64,000 nt of DNA from Nonomuraea candida (GTDB taxonomy: Bacteria > Actinomycetota > Actinomycetes > Streptosporangiales > Streptosporangiaceae). The notes under the pieces are model-generated. The model was not told where the DNA came from, searched no databases, and was given only the letters and a program-made list of their open reading frames with translations. Of the stretch, positions 16,288 through 24,694 are shown in pieces (position 1 is the first letter of the stretch; each line of letters opens with the position of its first letter). The position numbers and the translations under genes were made by a program. The stretch lies in NCBI RefSeq assembly GCF_000725485.1, contig NZ_JOAG01000043.1:13242-77241 (forward strand). The letters are read 5' to 3'.

Positions 16288-17154
16288 CTACATCTTTCTG
16301 AGAAGACCGCCGATGAGCTCGACGGTGCCCCCTGGCGTGGTGCTCTCCACGCACAACTGCTCCATGGCCGTGAGGTACGGGTCGATGTCCTCACGTTTGT
16401 CCAGGTACAGGGCACCCCAGAGCTGCTCGACATAGACAACGTCCGACAAGTCGGACTCGGGAAACCGCAAGATGCTGAACGCGCCCCCTTCAGCGGCGTG
16501 CTTGCCGAACCTGAAGGGCATCACCTGGATGGTGATGTTGGGAAGGGCAGCGACTTCCAGCAGATGCTGGAGCTGCTCGGACATGACCTCCCGCCCGCCG
16601 ATGGTCCGTTTGAGCGCCGCCTCGTCGATGACGGCCCACAGGCGGGGTCCGTCTTTCTGGGTGAAGCGCTCCTGGCGCTGCATGCGCATATGCACGCGCC
16701 GTTCGATTCTCTCCGGACTCGCATCGGGGTTGCCAAGCTGAAAGACCGAACGCGCATACGAGGCCGTCTGCAGCAGGCCGGGCACGAACTGCACCTCATA
16801 GGTGCGGATCACGCTCGCCGCCTCCTCCAGGCCGATGTACGTGGTGAACCACGACGGCAGCTCGGCCGAGTACTTGTGCCACCACCCCGGGGTGTTGGCC
16901 TCGCGCACCATCTCCAGCAGGCCACGGCGCTCGGCATCGTCGACGACGCCGTACAAGGTGAGCAGGTCTTCCACGTCACGTGTCTTGAAGCCCACGCGGC
17001 CGAGCTCCATGCGGCTGATCTTGGACTCGGACGCCCGGATGTGGAATCCGGCCTGTGCCCGGTCGAGCCCGCTGGCCTCGCGGAGGCGCCTGAGACTCGC
17101 CCCCAGCATGATGCGCCGAACGGTCGAACCGGTACCGGGCGGATCAATCGACAC
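16288..17154 (-). CDS. XRE helix-turn-helix regulator, Scr1/WhiJ-type (DUF5753)
   Basis: 288 aa from GTG 17154, with AAGGAG seven bases upstream; the open frame further upstream is not needed. Residues about 17-70 form the helix-turn-helix (LGASLRRLREASGLDRAQAGFHIRASESKISRMELG). The rest is the DUF5753 effector domain (YEVQFVPGLLQTASYARSVF, LPNITIQVMPFRFGKHAAEGGAFSILRFP). It is coupled to the DUF397 gene and diverges from an HATPase gene, the usual trio of this regulator class. It probably autoregulates through the TGCAC repeats in the divergent region. Confidence 0.92.
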   Translation of the reverse strand: MSIDPPGTGSTVRRIMLGASLRRLREASGLDRAQAGFHIRASESKISRMELGRVGFKTRDVEDLLTLYGVVDDAERRGLLEMVREANTPGWWHKYSAELPSWFTTYIGLEEAASVIRTYEVQFVPGLLQTASYARSVFQLGNPDASPERIERRVHMRMQRQERFTQKDGPRLWAVIDEAALKRTIGGREVMSEQLQHLLEVAALPNITIQVMPFRFGKHAAEGGAFSILRFPESDLSDVVYVEQLWGALYLDKREDIDPYLTAMEQLCVESTTPGGTVELIGGLLRKM

Positions 17155-17377
17155 GTGCTGCTCCTTGGTCGTTTCCTTGCAACGCGACGGGCCGCGCCGT
17201 TCTCGGCGGCCTCGCCGCACGTAGCGGAGTGCACCAGCGGTTTGTCGCAGATTGTTGCGGTCCACCGCGGGTAGCGGAGTATGCACTTCCAGTCTGTCAC
17301 TTCACGGCCGAAAGATCATGGGCCGCGGACAAGATCCCCTTTCCCCCATATTGACCATTTGAGGGAAACCGTAGCGC

Positions 17378-17450
17378 GTGCACGAGTTGTCTGCACGTGC
17401 ATTCGCTCTTGCACCTGCACGAGAGTTTGGCGCACAATGATCACGTGCAA
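17378..17450. promoter_or_regulatory. Cluster of TGCAC/GTGCA elements in the Scr1-HATPase divergent region
   Basis: Within about 70 bp lie TGCACGAGTT (17379), the palindrome TGCACGTGCA (17392-17401), TTGCACCTGCACGAG (17409-17423) and CACGTGCAA (17442-17450). The repeated half-site and central palindrome look like an operator array for the adjacent XRE regulator. This is pattern-based inference. Confidence 0.45.
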
Positions 17451-17939
17451 TCCACCACGGCACCCGGCCAGTGGACCACGTTCGATTGGTGGCCCCCAGT
17501 CGGCTGGTGGCCGGACGCGGCCAGCGATCTGCTGGTTCCCGGCCCGTCCACGAGTGCCACGTTCGTGCTCCCGCCCATCGCCTCCTCCGTCCATTCCGCC
17601 CGCAGCTTCACGGTGGGCACCCTGTCGGGCTGGGGGCTCGGCGAGCTGGCCGACAACATGGAGCTGGTGGTCTCCGAGCTCGCCACCAACGCGCTGCGCC
17701 ACGGCCTGTGCCTCGACGACCCGGGCCGCGAGCGCTCGGTCCACATGTCCCTCGTCCGCCGGGGGCCACTGGTCACCAGCGCTTTCACCGATCCAGGGTC
17801 CTCGGTCCCGGTGCTGCGATACCCTGGGCCCCTTGACACCGGCGGCCTCGGACTCCACATCGTCGAATCGCTCAGCCTCCGCTGGGGCTGGTCCGCACTC
17901 GCACCTCACGGAAAGATCGTCTGGGCAGTCCTCTCCTGA
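17445..17939 (+). CDS. HATPase_c ATP-binding protein (anti-sigma kinase-like)
   Basis: 164 aa from GTG 17445; an upstream GTG at 17397 is in frame and would cross the TGCAC repeats. It has the GHKL motifs: N-box ELVVSELATNALRHG, a G1-like DPGSS and G2 GGLGLHIVESLS. It lacks a histidine-kinase dimerisation domain, as in RsbW/SpoIIAB-like single-domain proteins that accompany Scr1/DUF397 genes in actinomycetes. A role in phosphorylation-controlled partner switching is inferred from the family. Confidence 0.85.
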   Translation: MQSTTAPGQWTTFDWWPPVGWWPDAASDLLVPGPSTSATFVLPPIASSVHSARSFTVGTLSGWGLGELADNMELVVSELATNALRHGLCLDDPGRERSVHMSLVRRGPLVTSAFTDPGSSVPVLRYPGPLDTGGLGLHIVESLSLRWGWSALAPHGKIVWAVLS

Positions 17940-18017
17940 CCGGGGGTGATCTGCATTACCGTGGATGGTCATGGCTCACGGTGAGTTCCGCGCGCGACCC
18001 CATGAGAGTGCTGACAG

Positions 18018-20438
18018 ATGGATGATCACCTGCTCGGCTGGCTGCGAACACTAGACGAAGACCGGCTCGGGCGCATCCTGGCCAACCGGCCCGACGCCAT
18101 CGCCCCGCCCTGGCCCAGGAGACTCGACACCCTGGCCCAGCGGCTGGGCAACGGCTTCGCCGTGATGGAGGCGCTGCACGGCCTGCCGCTGCCCTGCCTG
18201 CAGCTCGCCGAGGCGGCCCTGGCCATGACCCGCCCCACCGCCGAGACGCTCGCGCGCTTTCTGGGCGTACAGCCCGACGACGTGACCATCTGGCTGGAGC
18301 ACCTCTACGACCACGCGCTCGCCTGGCCCGGCGACGACGGCGTGATCCACCTCGCCGAGGGCGTCGCCCGCCACTGGCCGGCCCCGCTCAGCCTGGGCGA
18401 GCCGCTGGAGCACTACCTCAACTCCTGGTCCATCAGCAACGACGCGCTGCACGCGCTCGCCCGCTCCCTCGGCCTGCCCGCGCAGGGCGGCAAGCGCCGC
18501 CTGATCGCCCGGGTGATCGAGACGCTCGCCGACCCGGCCCGGGTCAAGGCGCTGATCCGCACCGCCCCCGAGGGCACCGTGTCCCTGCTCGACCGCTTCG
18601 CCTGGGAGGGCCCCGCGCTCGACGTCGACGGCGGCAGGTTCGTCGTCCACGGCACGCCCGAGCGGTGGTGCGCCGACCACGGCCTGCTCTTCCGGCCGAG
18701 CTGGCACAAGGCGGAGATCTCCCGCGAGGTGGCGATCTGCCTGCGCGGCCCCGGCTACACCCCGCCCTACCTGCCCGTGGCGCCCGAGGTGGCGACGATC
18801 CCGGTCGACCCCGAAGAGGTCGACCACCTGATGACGCTGGCCGCTCCGCACGTGGTCGAGCGCTGCGCGGCCCTGCTGGACAACGCCTCCAAGACGCCGC
18901 TGCCGCTGCTCAAGACCGGCGGCGTGGGCGTGCGCGAGGTGCGCAGGCTGGCCAAGGAGACCGGCTGCGACGAGGACGAGACGCGGCTGCTGCTCGAAGT
19001 GTGCGCGGTGGCCAGGCTGCTGGCCTGGGACGAGCCGTCCGGCGGCATGGTGCCCACCGAGCGGTTCGACCGGTGGCGGCTCGACGAGGGCTCGGCCCGG
19101 CTGCGGGTGCTGCTGGCGGCGTGGTGGCGGATGGAGCGCTCCTCGCTGCTCAAGACCGACGGCAAATACGGCACCGTGCTGGGCGACGACCCCGGGGGCG
19201 GCGCGGTGGCGGCGGTGCGCAGGGCCGTGCTGTCGGTGCTGGCCCACCTGCCCGCGGGCACCGCCTTCGCCGACCGCGACAGCCTGCTGGCCGCCGTCCA
19301 CTGGCACGCTCCGCTGATCGACGAGACCCGCCTGCGCGAGTGCGCCCCCGCCGCCCTCGACGAGGCCCGGCTGCTCGGCCTGCTGGCCAACGACGCGCTG
19401 ACCGACCTGGGCCGGGCGCTGGCCGCGCTGACGGCCCGGCCGGGCGACGAGAGCGACGACGCCGTCCCCATGGTCGAGCACGACCCGGTCCTGGCCGAGG
19501 CGGCCACCCGCGCGCTGGCCAGCGTGCGCAGGAGCGCGCTGTTCGGCCCCGACCTGACCGCGGTCGTCACGGGGCCGCCGTCGGCCGAGCTGGCGGCGCT
19601 GCTCGACCGGGCCGCCGACCGGGAGTCGCGCGGCGCGGCCTCGGTGTGGCGCTTCACCGGGCCCAGCGTGCGGCGGGCGCTCGACCAGGGCTACGAGGCC
19701 GACGAGCTGCTCGACGAGCTGGCCGCGGTGGGCACCATCCCGCAGCCGCTCGAATACCTGATCCGCGACACCGCCCGCCGGCACGGCGAGGTCACGGTCA
19801 CCACGGTCGGCTGCGTGGTGCAGGCCGCCGACCCGGGGCTGCTGGCCGAGATCGCCGCGCACCGGCGGCTGGGGCGGCTGGGCCTGCGGCTGCTGGCGCC
19901 CACGGTGCTGGTCAGCAAGGCGCCGGCCGAGCGCACCCTGGCGGCCCTGCGCGAGGTCGGCTACTCCCCCGTGCCGGTCTCCGACACCGGAGAGATCACC
20001 ATCCACCGGTCCAGGGCCGAGGAGCCCGGCACCGGCAAACTCATCCTGCTGCCCGGCGGGCAGGTGGCCGAGCTGTCGGAGTTCCCCGGCCTGGCCGAGC
20101 CGCAGCCGCCCGCCCACCTGCTGCTGGAGCCGGCGCCCGACCCGTACGAGCACGCCCGCCGCCTGGTCGCCGCCGGCCGGTCCGAAGGCGCCAAGAGCGG
20201 GCGCACCTGGGCGATCATCGGCAGGATGGCGACCCGGCTGCCGACGGCGCAGCAGTCGCTGCTCGGGTTCGTCGTCGACCGGGGCGTGCGCGCCGGCATC
20301 ACGCTCACCGGCGGGCTGACCGCCACGATCAGCCACGGCGAGCTCAAGGGCGGCGCGCTGGACGCCTGGTGCGAAGAGGCGGGCGACTACCTGGAGTTCC
20401 CGCTCGCCGAGATCGTCGAGGTGCGGGGCGCCTACTGA
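18018..20438 (+). CDS. Helicase-associated (XPB/Ssl2-like, helicase_C_3) domain protein
   Basis: 806 aa. The N-terminal half is a helical region with winged-helix-like segments (LLGWLRTLDEDRLGRILANRPD; MTRPTAETLARFLGVQPDDV). The C-terminal part, from about residue 540 (RRSALFGPDLTAVVTGPPSAELAALLDRAADRESRGAASVWRFTGPSVRRALDQGYEADELLDEL), matches the domain attached to XPB-type helicases in actinobacteria. No helicase Walker motifs are present, so it is not itself a helicase. Homologues are conserved single genes in actinomycetes and may work with an XPB-like helicase elsewhere. RBS context is weak but the ATG is well placed. Confidence 0.85.
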   Translation: MDDHLLGWLRTLDEDRLGRILANRPDAIAPPWPRRLDTLAQRLGNGFAVMEALHGLPLPCLQLAEAALAMTRPTAETLARFLGVQPDDVTIWLEHLYDHALAWPGDDGVIHLAEGVARHWPAPLSLGEPLEHYLNSWSISNDALHALARSLGLPAQGGKRRLIARVIETLADPARVKALIRTAPEGTVSLLDRFAWEGPALDVDGGRFVVHGTPERWCADHGLLFRPSWHKAEISREVAICLRGPGYTPPYLPVAPEVATIPVDPEEVDHLMTLAAPHVVERCAALLDNASKTPLPLLKTGGVGVREVRRLAKETGCDEDETRLLLEVCAVARLLAWDEPSGGMVPTERFDRWRLDEGSARLRVLLAAWWRMERSSLLKTDGKYGTVLGDDPGGGAVAAVRRAVLSVLAHLPAGTAFADRDSLLAAVHWHAPLIDETRLRECAPAALDEARLLGLLANDALTDLGRALAALTARPGDESDDAVPMVEHDPVLAEAATRALASVRRSALFGPDLTAVVTGPPSAELAALLDRAADRESRGAASVWRFTGPSVRRALDQGYEADELLDELAAVGTIPQPLEYLIRDTARRHGEVTVTTVGCVVQAADPGLLAEIAAHRRLGRLGLRLLAPTVLVSKAPAERTLAALREVGYSPVPVSDTGEITIHRSRAEEPGTGKLILLPGGQVAELSEFPGLAEPQPPAHLLLEPAPDPYEHARRLVAAGRSEGAKSGRTWAIIGRMATRLPTAQQSLLGFVVDRGVRAGITLTGGLTATISHGELKGGALDAWCEEAGDYLEFPLAEIVEVRGAY

Positions 20439-20451
20439 CGCGGCCGGACCC

Positions 20452-20536
20452 GCCGGAGCGCGGGCCTGCCGGAGCGCGGGCCCGCCGGAGCGCGGGCCTG
20501 CCGCGGCGGACGGGCCTGCCGCGGAGGGGCGGGCCC
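20452..20536. repeat. GC-rich tandem repeat between convergent genes
   Basis: Three 16-bp units of GCCGGAGCGCGGGCCT (20452-20499) are followed by two longer variants (20500-20536). The units sit between the stop of the helicase-associated gene and the stop of the siderophore lipoprotein gene. They can fold into GC-rich hairpins and may end transcription from both sides. Confidence 0.8.
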
Positions 20537-20554
20537 GCTGCGCGGCGGGCGGGC

Positions 20555-21577
20555 CTACGGCAGCGGGCGGGCCTTGGCCAGGTCGGCGGCGAGCCCCTCC
20601 AGCAGGGTGGCGTAGCTCTGGTAGCTGAAGGGCGCCTCGGCGTTCCACGGGTAGAGCTGCCCGGCCTTGACCGCGGGCAGCCCGGCGAAGGTCGGCTTCT
20701 TCATCATCTCGTCGGGCTTGAGCGCCTGGGTGCGCAGATCGTAGAGGATCACGTCGGCGTCGTACTCGTCGGCGTTCTCCCAGCTCAGCGTCTGGAAGGA
20801 GCCGCCTTCGTCCACCTTGGAGGGGGTGACGACGTCCAGGCCGGCGTTCTTGAGCTCCAGGAGGTCGGGCCACTGCGGCGGGTTGAACACCCACAGCGAG
20901 TCGGCGCCGCCGGACACGACGAGGATCTTGAGGTCCTTGAAGCGGGCGAGCTCCTTGGTGGCCGCCTCCACCCGGGCCTTGGCCTCGGCCACGCCCTCCA
21001 TGCTCGCGCCGAGCGACGTGGCCAGCTCCTCGTACTTGCCGATCACCTGAGCGGCGGTCTTGCCGGTGATCGCGATGCCGGCGGTGGGGGCGACCTGCTC
21101 GATGGTGTCCTTGGACTTCTCGGGCACGTACCAGAGGGTGTCCTTGAGGTACATGCCGCTGACGAGGAGCTCGGGCTGGAGCGCGATGTACTGCTCGACG
21201 TTGAACTCGTCCCACACGTTGCCCAGGCCGGTGACCTTGGTGATGTCGACGTTGCCGACCTGCGGGTCCTTGCTGCCGTCCTTGAGCTTGTGCGGGCCGA
21301 ACACCGCGATGGGCCGCACGCCGAAGTCCCACAGCGCCGCCGCCGCGCCGACCTGGGCCACGATCTTCGTGGGGGGCTGGGGCCGCGTCAGCTTCCTGCC
21401 GCGGTCGTCGGTGAACGTCCACGCCTGGGCGGGGGCGGAAGAGGCGGAGGAGGAGGCGGCGGACGTCGCGGACGGCGCCTGCGTCCCGCCGCCACCGCAC
21501 GCCGCGAGCGTCAGGGCGGCGGCGAGCCCTGCCGCGCCCGCGAAGAAGCCTCTGCGCGCCAGTACCGGTCCCGACAT
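20555..21577 (-). CDS. Iron-siderophore ABC transporter binding lipoprotein
   Basis: 340 aa. It has a Tat-like/lipoprotein N terminus (ARRGFFAGAAGLAAALTLAAC, lipobox LAAC) followed by a Ser/Ala linker. The class III periplasmic-binding fold includes RPQPPTKIVAQVGAAAALWDFGVRPIAVFGP and later ELLVSGMYLKDTLWYVPEKSKDTIEQVAP. It diverges from two FecCD permeases and an ATPase, and the shared promoter region has two iron boxes, so it is the extracellular receptor of a siderophore importer under iron repression. Confidence 0.9.
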   Translation of the reverse strand: MSGPVLARRGFFAGAAGLAAALTLAACGGGGTQAPSATSAASSSASSAPAQAWTFTDDRGRKLTRPQPPTKIVAQVGAAAALWDFGVRPIAVFGPHKLKDGSKDPQVGNVDITKVTGLGNVWDEFNVEQYIALQPELLVSGMYLKDTLWYVPEKSKDTIEQVAPTAGIAITGKTAAQVIGKYEELATSLGASMEGVAEAKARVEAATKELARFKDLKILVVSGGADSLWVFNPPQWPDLLELKNAGLDVVTPSKVDEGGSFQTLSWENADEYDADVILYDLRTQALKPDEMMKKPTFAGLPAVKAGQLYPWNAEAPFSYQSYATLLEGLAADLAKARPLP

Positions 21578-21587
21578 GTACGTCTCC

Positions 21588-21606
21588 TAAGGTTAGGCTT
21601 GCCTGA
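21588..21606. promoter_or_regulatory. Iron box 1 (DmdR1/IdeR-type)
   Basis: TAAGGTTAGGCTTGCCTGA matches 17 of 19 positions of the actinobacterial iron-box consensus TWAGGTWAGSCTWACCTWA. It lies 11 bp upstream of the binding-protein ATG. Confidence 0.85.
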
Positions 21607-21617
21607 GCGGTGGACCA

Positions 21618-21636
21618 TTAGATTAGCCTTGCCTAA
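21618..21636. promoter_or_regulatory. Iron box 2 (DmdR1/IdeR-type)
   Basis: TTAGATTAGCCTTGCCTAA matches 17 of 19 positions of the same consensus. It lies 28 bp upstream of the permease GTG and starts 12 bp after the end of box 1, so each divergent promoter has its own box. Confidence 0.85.
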
Positions 21637-21663
21637 GTTCACCTTGCTAGGAGAGGGGGTCGG

Positions 21664-22764
21664 GTGCGCCCGGCTGAGGACACGGCTGCGGACACGGCTG
21701 CGGCCGGAGCGGGCCAGGCGGTGAGCACCACCCGGGCCGGGGCGAGCGACGAGCGGGCGGCCAGGGCACGCCCCCCGGTGCTCGTCGCGGGGCTGGTCGT
21801 CACGATCGCGTTATTGGCCCTCGTCGCCATGGCGAGCGTGGCGCTGGGCGCCCGTTCGGTGTCGTTCTCCACCGTGATCGACGCGTTCCTGGCGCCGAAC
21901 GGCTCCAACGACCACACCGTCATCCGCGAGCTGCGCGTCCCGCGCACGCTGCTCGGCCTGGGCGTGGGCGCCACGCTGGGCCTGGCGGGCGCGCTCATGC
22001 AGAGCCTGACCCGCAACCCGCTGGCCGACCCCGGCCTGCTCGGCGTCAACGAGGGCGCGGCGCTCGGCGTCACGCTCGCGCTCGGCGTGTTCGGGCTGTC
22101 CGACCCCACCGTGTACATCTGGTTCGCCTTCGGCGGCGCCGCGCTGGCCTCCGCCATCGTGTACGCCCTGGCCTCCGCCAACCGCTCCGGCTCCAGCCCG
22201 GTGCGCCTGGCCCTGGCCGGGGTCGCGTTCGGCATGGTGTGCACGGCCGTCGCCTCGGCCATCCTGCGCATGGACTCCCAGACCTTCGACCGGATGCGGT
22301 TCTGGCTGGCCGGCTCGCTGGCCGGGCAGACGGCCGACACGCTCGTGCGGCTGGCGCCGTTCATGGTGGCGGGGCTGGTGCTCGGGCTGATGCTGGCCAG
22401 GCCGCTCAACACGCTCGCCCTCGGCGACGACGCGGGCAAGGCGCTGGGCGTGGCCGTCAACCGCACCAGGATCCTCACCGGCGTGGCCGTGACGCTGCTG
22501 TGCGGCGCGGCCACCGCGGCGGCCGGGCCGCTGTGGTTCGTCGGGCTGATCGTGCCGCACGCCGTGCGCGCCCTGGTGGGGCCGGACCAGCGGTGGGTGC
22601 TGCCGTACTCGGCGCTGGCCGCGCCGGTGCTGCTGCTCGGGGCCGACGTGGCAGGCCGCCTCATCGCCCGGCCCGGCGAGGTGCAGGTGGGCATCGTGTG
22701 GGCGATCGTGGGCGCGCCGATCTTCATCCTGCTGGCCAGGCGGAAGCGGGTGGCGGCCCTATGA
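21664..22764 (+). CDS. Iron-siderophore ABC permease, first subunit (FecCD family)
   Basis: 366 aa from GTG 21664 (AGGAGAG upstream). After a hydrophilic 38-residue lead it shows about nine to ten membrane segments with the FecCD signature ELRVPRTLLGLGVGATLGLAGALMQSLTRNPLADPGLLG and the coupling segment LGDDAGKALGVAVNRTR. The stop overlaps the next ATG (ATGA). It pairs with the second permease as a heterodimer. Codon 50 is a rare TTA (21811). Iron control is expected from the box just upstream. Confidence 0.92.
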   Translation: MRPAEDTAADTAAAGAGQAVSTTRAGASDERAARARPPVLVAGLVVTIALLALVAMASVALGARSVSFSTVIDAFLAPNGSNDHTVIRELRVPRTLLGLGVGATLGLAGALMQSLTRNPLADPGLLGVNEGAALGVTLALGVFGLSDPTVYIWFAFGGAALASAIVYALASANRSGSSPVRLALAGVAFGMVCTAVASAILRMDSQTFDRMRFWLAGSLAGQTADTLVRLAPFMVAGLVLGLMLARPLNTLALGDDAGKALGVAVNRTRILTGVAVTLLCGAATAAAGPLWFVGLIVPHAVRALVGPDQRWVLPYSALAAPVLLLGADVAGRLIARPGEVQVGIVWAIVGAPIFILLARRKRVAAL

Positions 22765-23795
22765 GAGACGCCCCCGCCGGCGGGTCCCTGAACGTCCGCC
22801 TCGGCCCCTGGTCCGTCCGGCTCGCGCCGCGCGCCCTGCTCGTCAGCCTGCTCCTCCTCCTGGCCGGCCTCCTGGTGACCGTGGCGGCGCTGTCCACGGG
22901 CGAGTTCACCGTGCCGGTGCCCGACATCATCGGCGCGCTCTTCGGCCAGGGCACCCCGGTCGCCGAGCTGATCGTGGGCAAGCTGCGCGCGCCGCGCGTG
23001 GTGACCGGGCTGCTGGTCGGCGCCGCGTTCGGGATGGGCGGGGCCATCTTCCAGAGCCTGACCAGGAACCCCCTGGGCAGCCCCGACTTCATCGGCTTCA
23101 CCGCCGGCGCCTCCACCGGCGGCATCATCGCCGTCGTCGCGGGCGGCTCCGCCCTGACGATCGCGGGCGGCGCGCTGGCCGGCTGCGTGGTGACGGCCGT
23201 GCTGGTGTACGCGCTGGCCTACCGGGGCGGCGTGCAGGGCTACCGGCTGGTCCTGGTCGGCATCGGGGCCAACGCGCTGCTACTGGCGGTCAACTCCTAC
23301 ATCCTGACCCGGGCCAACATCAACGACGCCGCCACCGCGGGCGCCTGGCTCACCGGCAGCCTCAGCGGGCGCGGCTGGGAGCACGCGCGGCCCGTCGCGC
23401 TGGCGCTGCTGGTGCTGCTGCCACTGTGCGCGTACATCTCCCGGCCGATGCGGATGATCGAGATGGGCGACGACGCGGCCAAGGCCATGGGCGTCAGGGT
23501 CGAGGCGGTGCGCGCGGCGGCCATCGCGGCCGGCGTGCTACTGACCGGGGTGGCCACGGCCGCCGCCGGGCCCGTCATCTTCGTGGCGATGGCCGCGCCG
23601 CAGCTCGCCCGGCGGCTCACCCGCTCCCCCGGGGTGACCCTGGCCTCCTCCGCGCTCATGGGCGCCGTCCTGCTGACCGCCGCCGACCTGGCCGCGCAGC
23701 GGCTGCTGGCCCCCACCCAGCTCCCCGTCGGCGTGCTGACCGCCGCCATCGGCGGTACGTACCTCGTGCTGCTCCTCCGAAAGGACCGCCACTGA
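22761..23795 (+). CDS. Iron-siderophore ABC permease, second subunit (FecCD family)
   Basis: 344 aa, start ATG overlapping the previous stop. It has the same architecture: VGKLRAPRVVTGLLVGAAFGMGGAIFQSLTRNPLGSPDFIG and MGDDAAKAMGVRVEAVR as the ATPase-coupling loop. It completes the FepDG-like heterodimer for ferric-siderophore uptake. The TGA stop overlaps the ATPase start (TGATG). Confidence 0.92.
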   Translation: MRDAPAGGSLNVRLGPWSVRLAPRALLVSLLLLLAGLLVTVAALSTGEFTVPVPDIIGALFGQGTPVAELIVGKLRAPRVVTGLLVGAAFGMGGAIFQSLTRNPLGSPDFIGFTAGASTGGIIAVVAGGSALTIAGGALAGCVVTAVLVYALAYRGGVQGYRLVLVGIGANALLLAVNSYILTRANINDAATAGAWLTGSLSGRGWEHARPVALALLVLLPLCAYISRPMRMIEMGDDAAKAMGVRVEAVRAAAIAAGVLLTGVATAAAGPVIFVAMAAPQLARRLTRSPGVTLASSALMGAVLLTAADLAAQRLLAPTQLPVGVLTAAIGGTYLVLLLRKDRH

Positions 23796-24619
23796 TGGCC
23801 TCGCTCGAAACCTCCGGCTCCCGCCTGACCGGCACCGGCCTGACCCTCGCCTACGACCAGCGCGTGGTGGCCACCGGCCTGAGCGTGGCGATCCCGGACG
23901 AGTCCTTCACGGTGATCATCGGCCCGAACGCCTGCGGCAAGTCCACCCTGCTGCGGGCGCTGGCCAGGATGCTCAAGCCGAAGGCGGGCGCCGTGCACCT
24001 CGACGGCAGCGTGATCACCTCGCTGCCGTCGAAGGAGGTGGCGCGGCGGCTCGGGCTGCTGCCGCAGAGCTCCATCGTGCCCGACGGCATCACCGTGGCC
24101 GACCTGGTGGCGCGCGGCCGCTACCCGCACCAGAAGCTCATGCGGCAGTGGTCGAAGGCCGACGAGGCGGCGGTGGACGAGGCCATGCGCGCCACCGACG
24201 TGACCGAGCTGGCCGACCGGATCGTGGACGAGCTGTCGGGCGGGCAGCGGCAGCGGGTGTGGCTGGCCATGGCGCTGGCGCAGGAGACGCCGATCCTGCT
24301 GCTGGACGAGCCGACCACGTTCCTGGACATCTCCCACCAGATCGAGGTGCTCGACCTGTGCGCGGAGCTGCACGAGGCGGGGCGGACCATGGTGGCCGTG
24401 CTGCACGACCTGAATCAGGCGTGCCGGTACGCCACGCACCTCATCGTGATGAAGGCCGGGCGGATCCTGGCCGAGGGCGACCCGACGGAGATCGTCACGC
24501 CGGAGCTGGTGCGTGAGGTGTTCGACCTGCGCTGCGAGATCATCCAGGACCCGCAGTCCGGCACCCCGCTCATCGTCCCCGAGGCCCGCCGCCGCGTCCC
24601 CGCCACCGCCGCCTTCTGA
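23795..24619 (+). CDS. Iron-siderophore ABC transporter ATP-binding protein
   Basis: 274 aa. Walker A GPNACGKST near residue 43, LLPQSSIVPDGITVADLVARGRYPHQ (Q-loop region), signature LSGGQRQRVWLAMALAQ near 146, Walker B ILLLDEPTTFLD, and H-loop AVLHDLNQACRYA. This is the FepC/FecE type that powers siderophore import with the two upstream permeases. Start ATG overlaps the permease stop. Last gene of the iron-controlled operon. Confidence 0.93.
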   Translation: MASLETSGSRLTGTGLTLAYDQRVVATGLSVAIPDESFTVIIGPNACGKSTLLRALARMLKPKAGAVHLDGSVITSLPSKEVARRLGLLPQSSIVPDGITVADLVARGRYPHQKLMRQWSKADEAAVDEAMRATDVTELADRIVDELSGGQRQRVWLAMALAQETPILLLDEPTTFLDISHQIEVLDLCAELHEAGRTMVAVLHDLNQACRYATHLIVMKAGRILAEGDPTEIVTPELVREVFDLRCEIIQDPQSGTPLIVPEARRRVPATAAF

Positions 24620-24694
24620 CGGCGCCGGCCGTCCTGACGGGCCCGGCACCGGTTTCCTGCTCGGGCCCGGCGCCGGCCGGCCTTCCGGTGGTGG

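Noticed and set aside
18051..21500. Very long minus-strand open frame of 1149 codons
   Set aside because: It is antisense to the helicase-associated gene and runs into the siderophore lipoprotein gene in a wrong frame. Its composition (Arg/Gly/Gln/His-rich) is that of a GC-rich shadow, with no domain.
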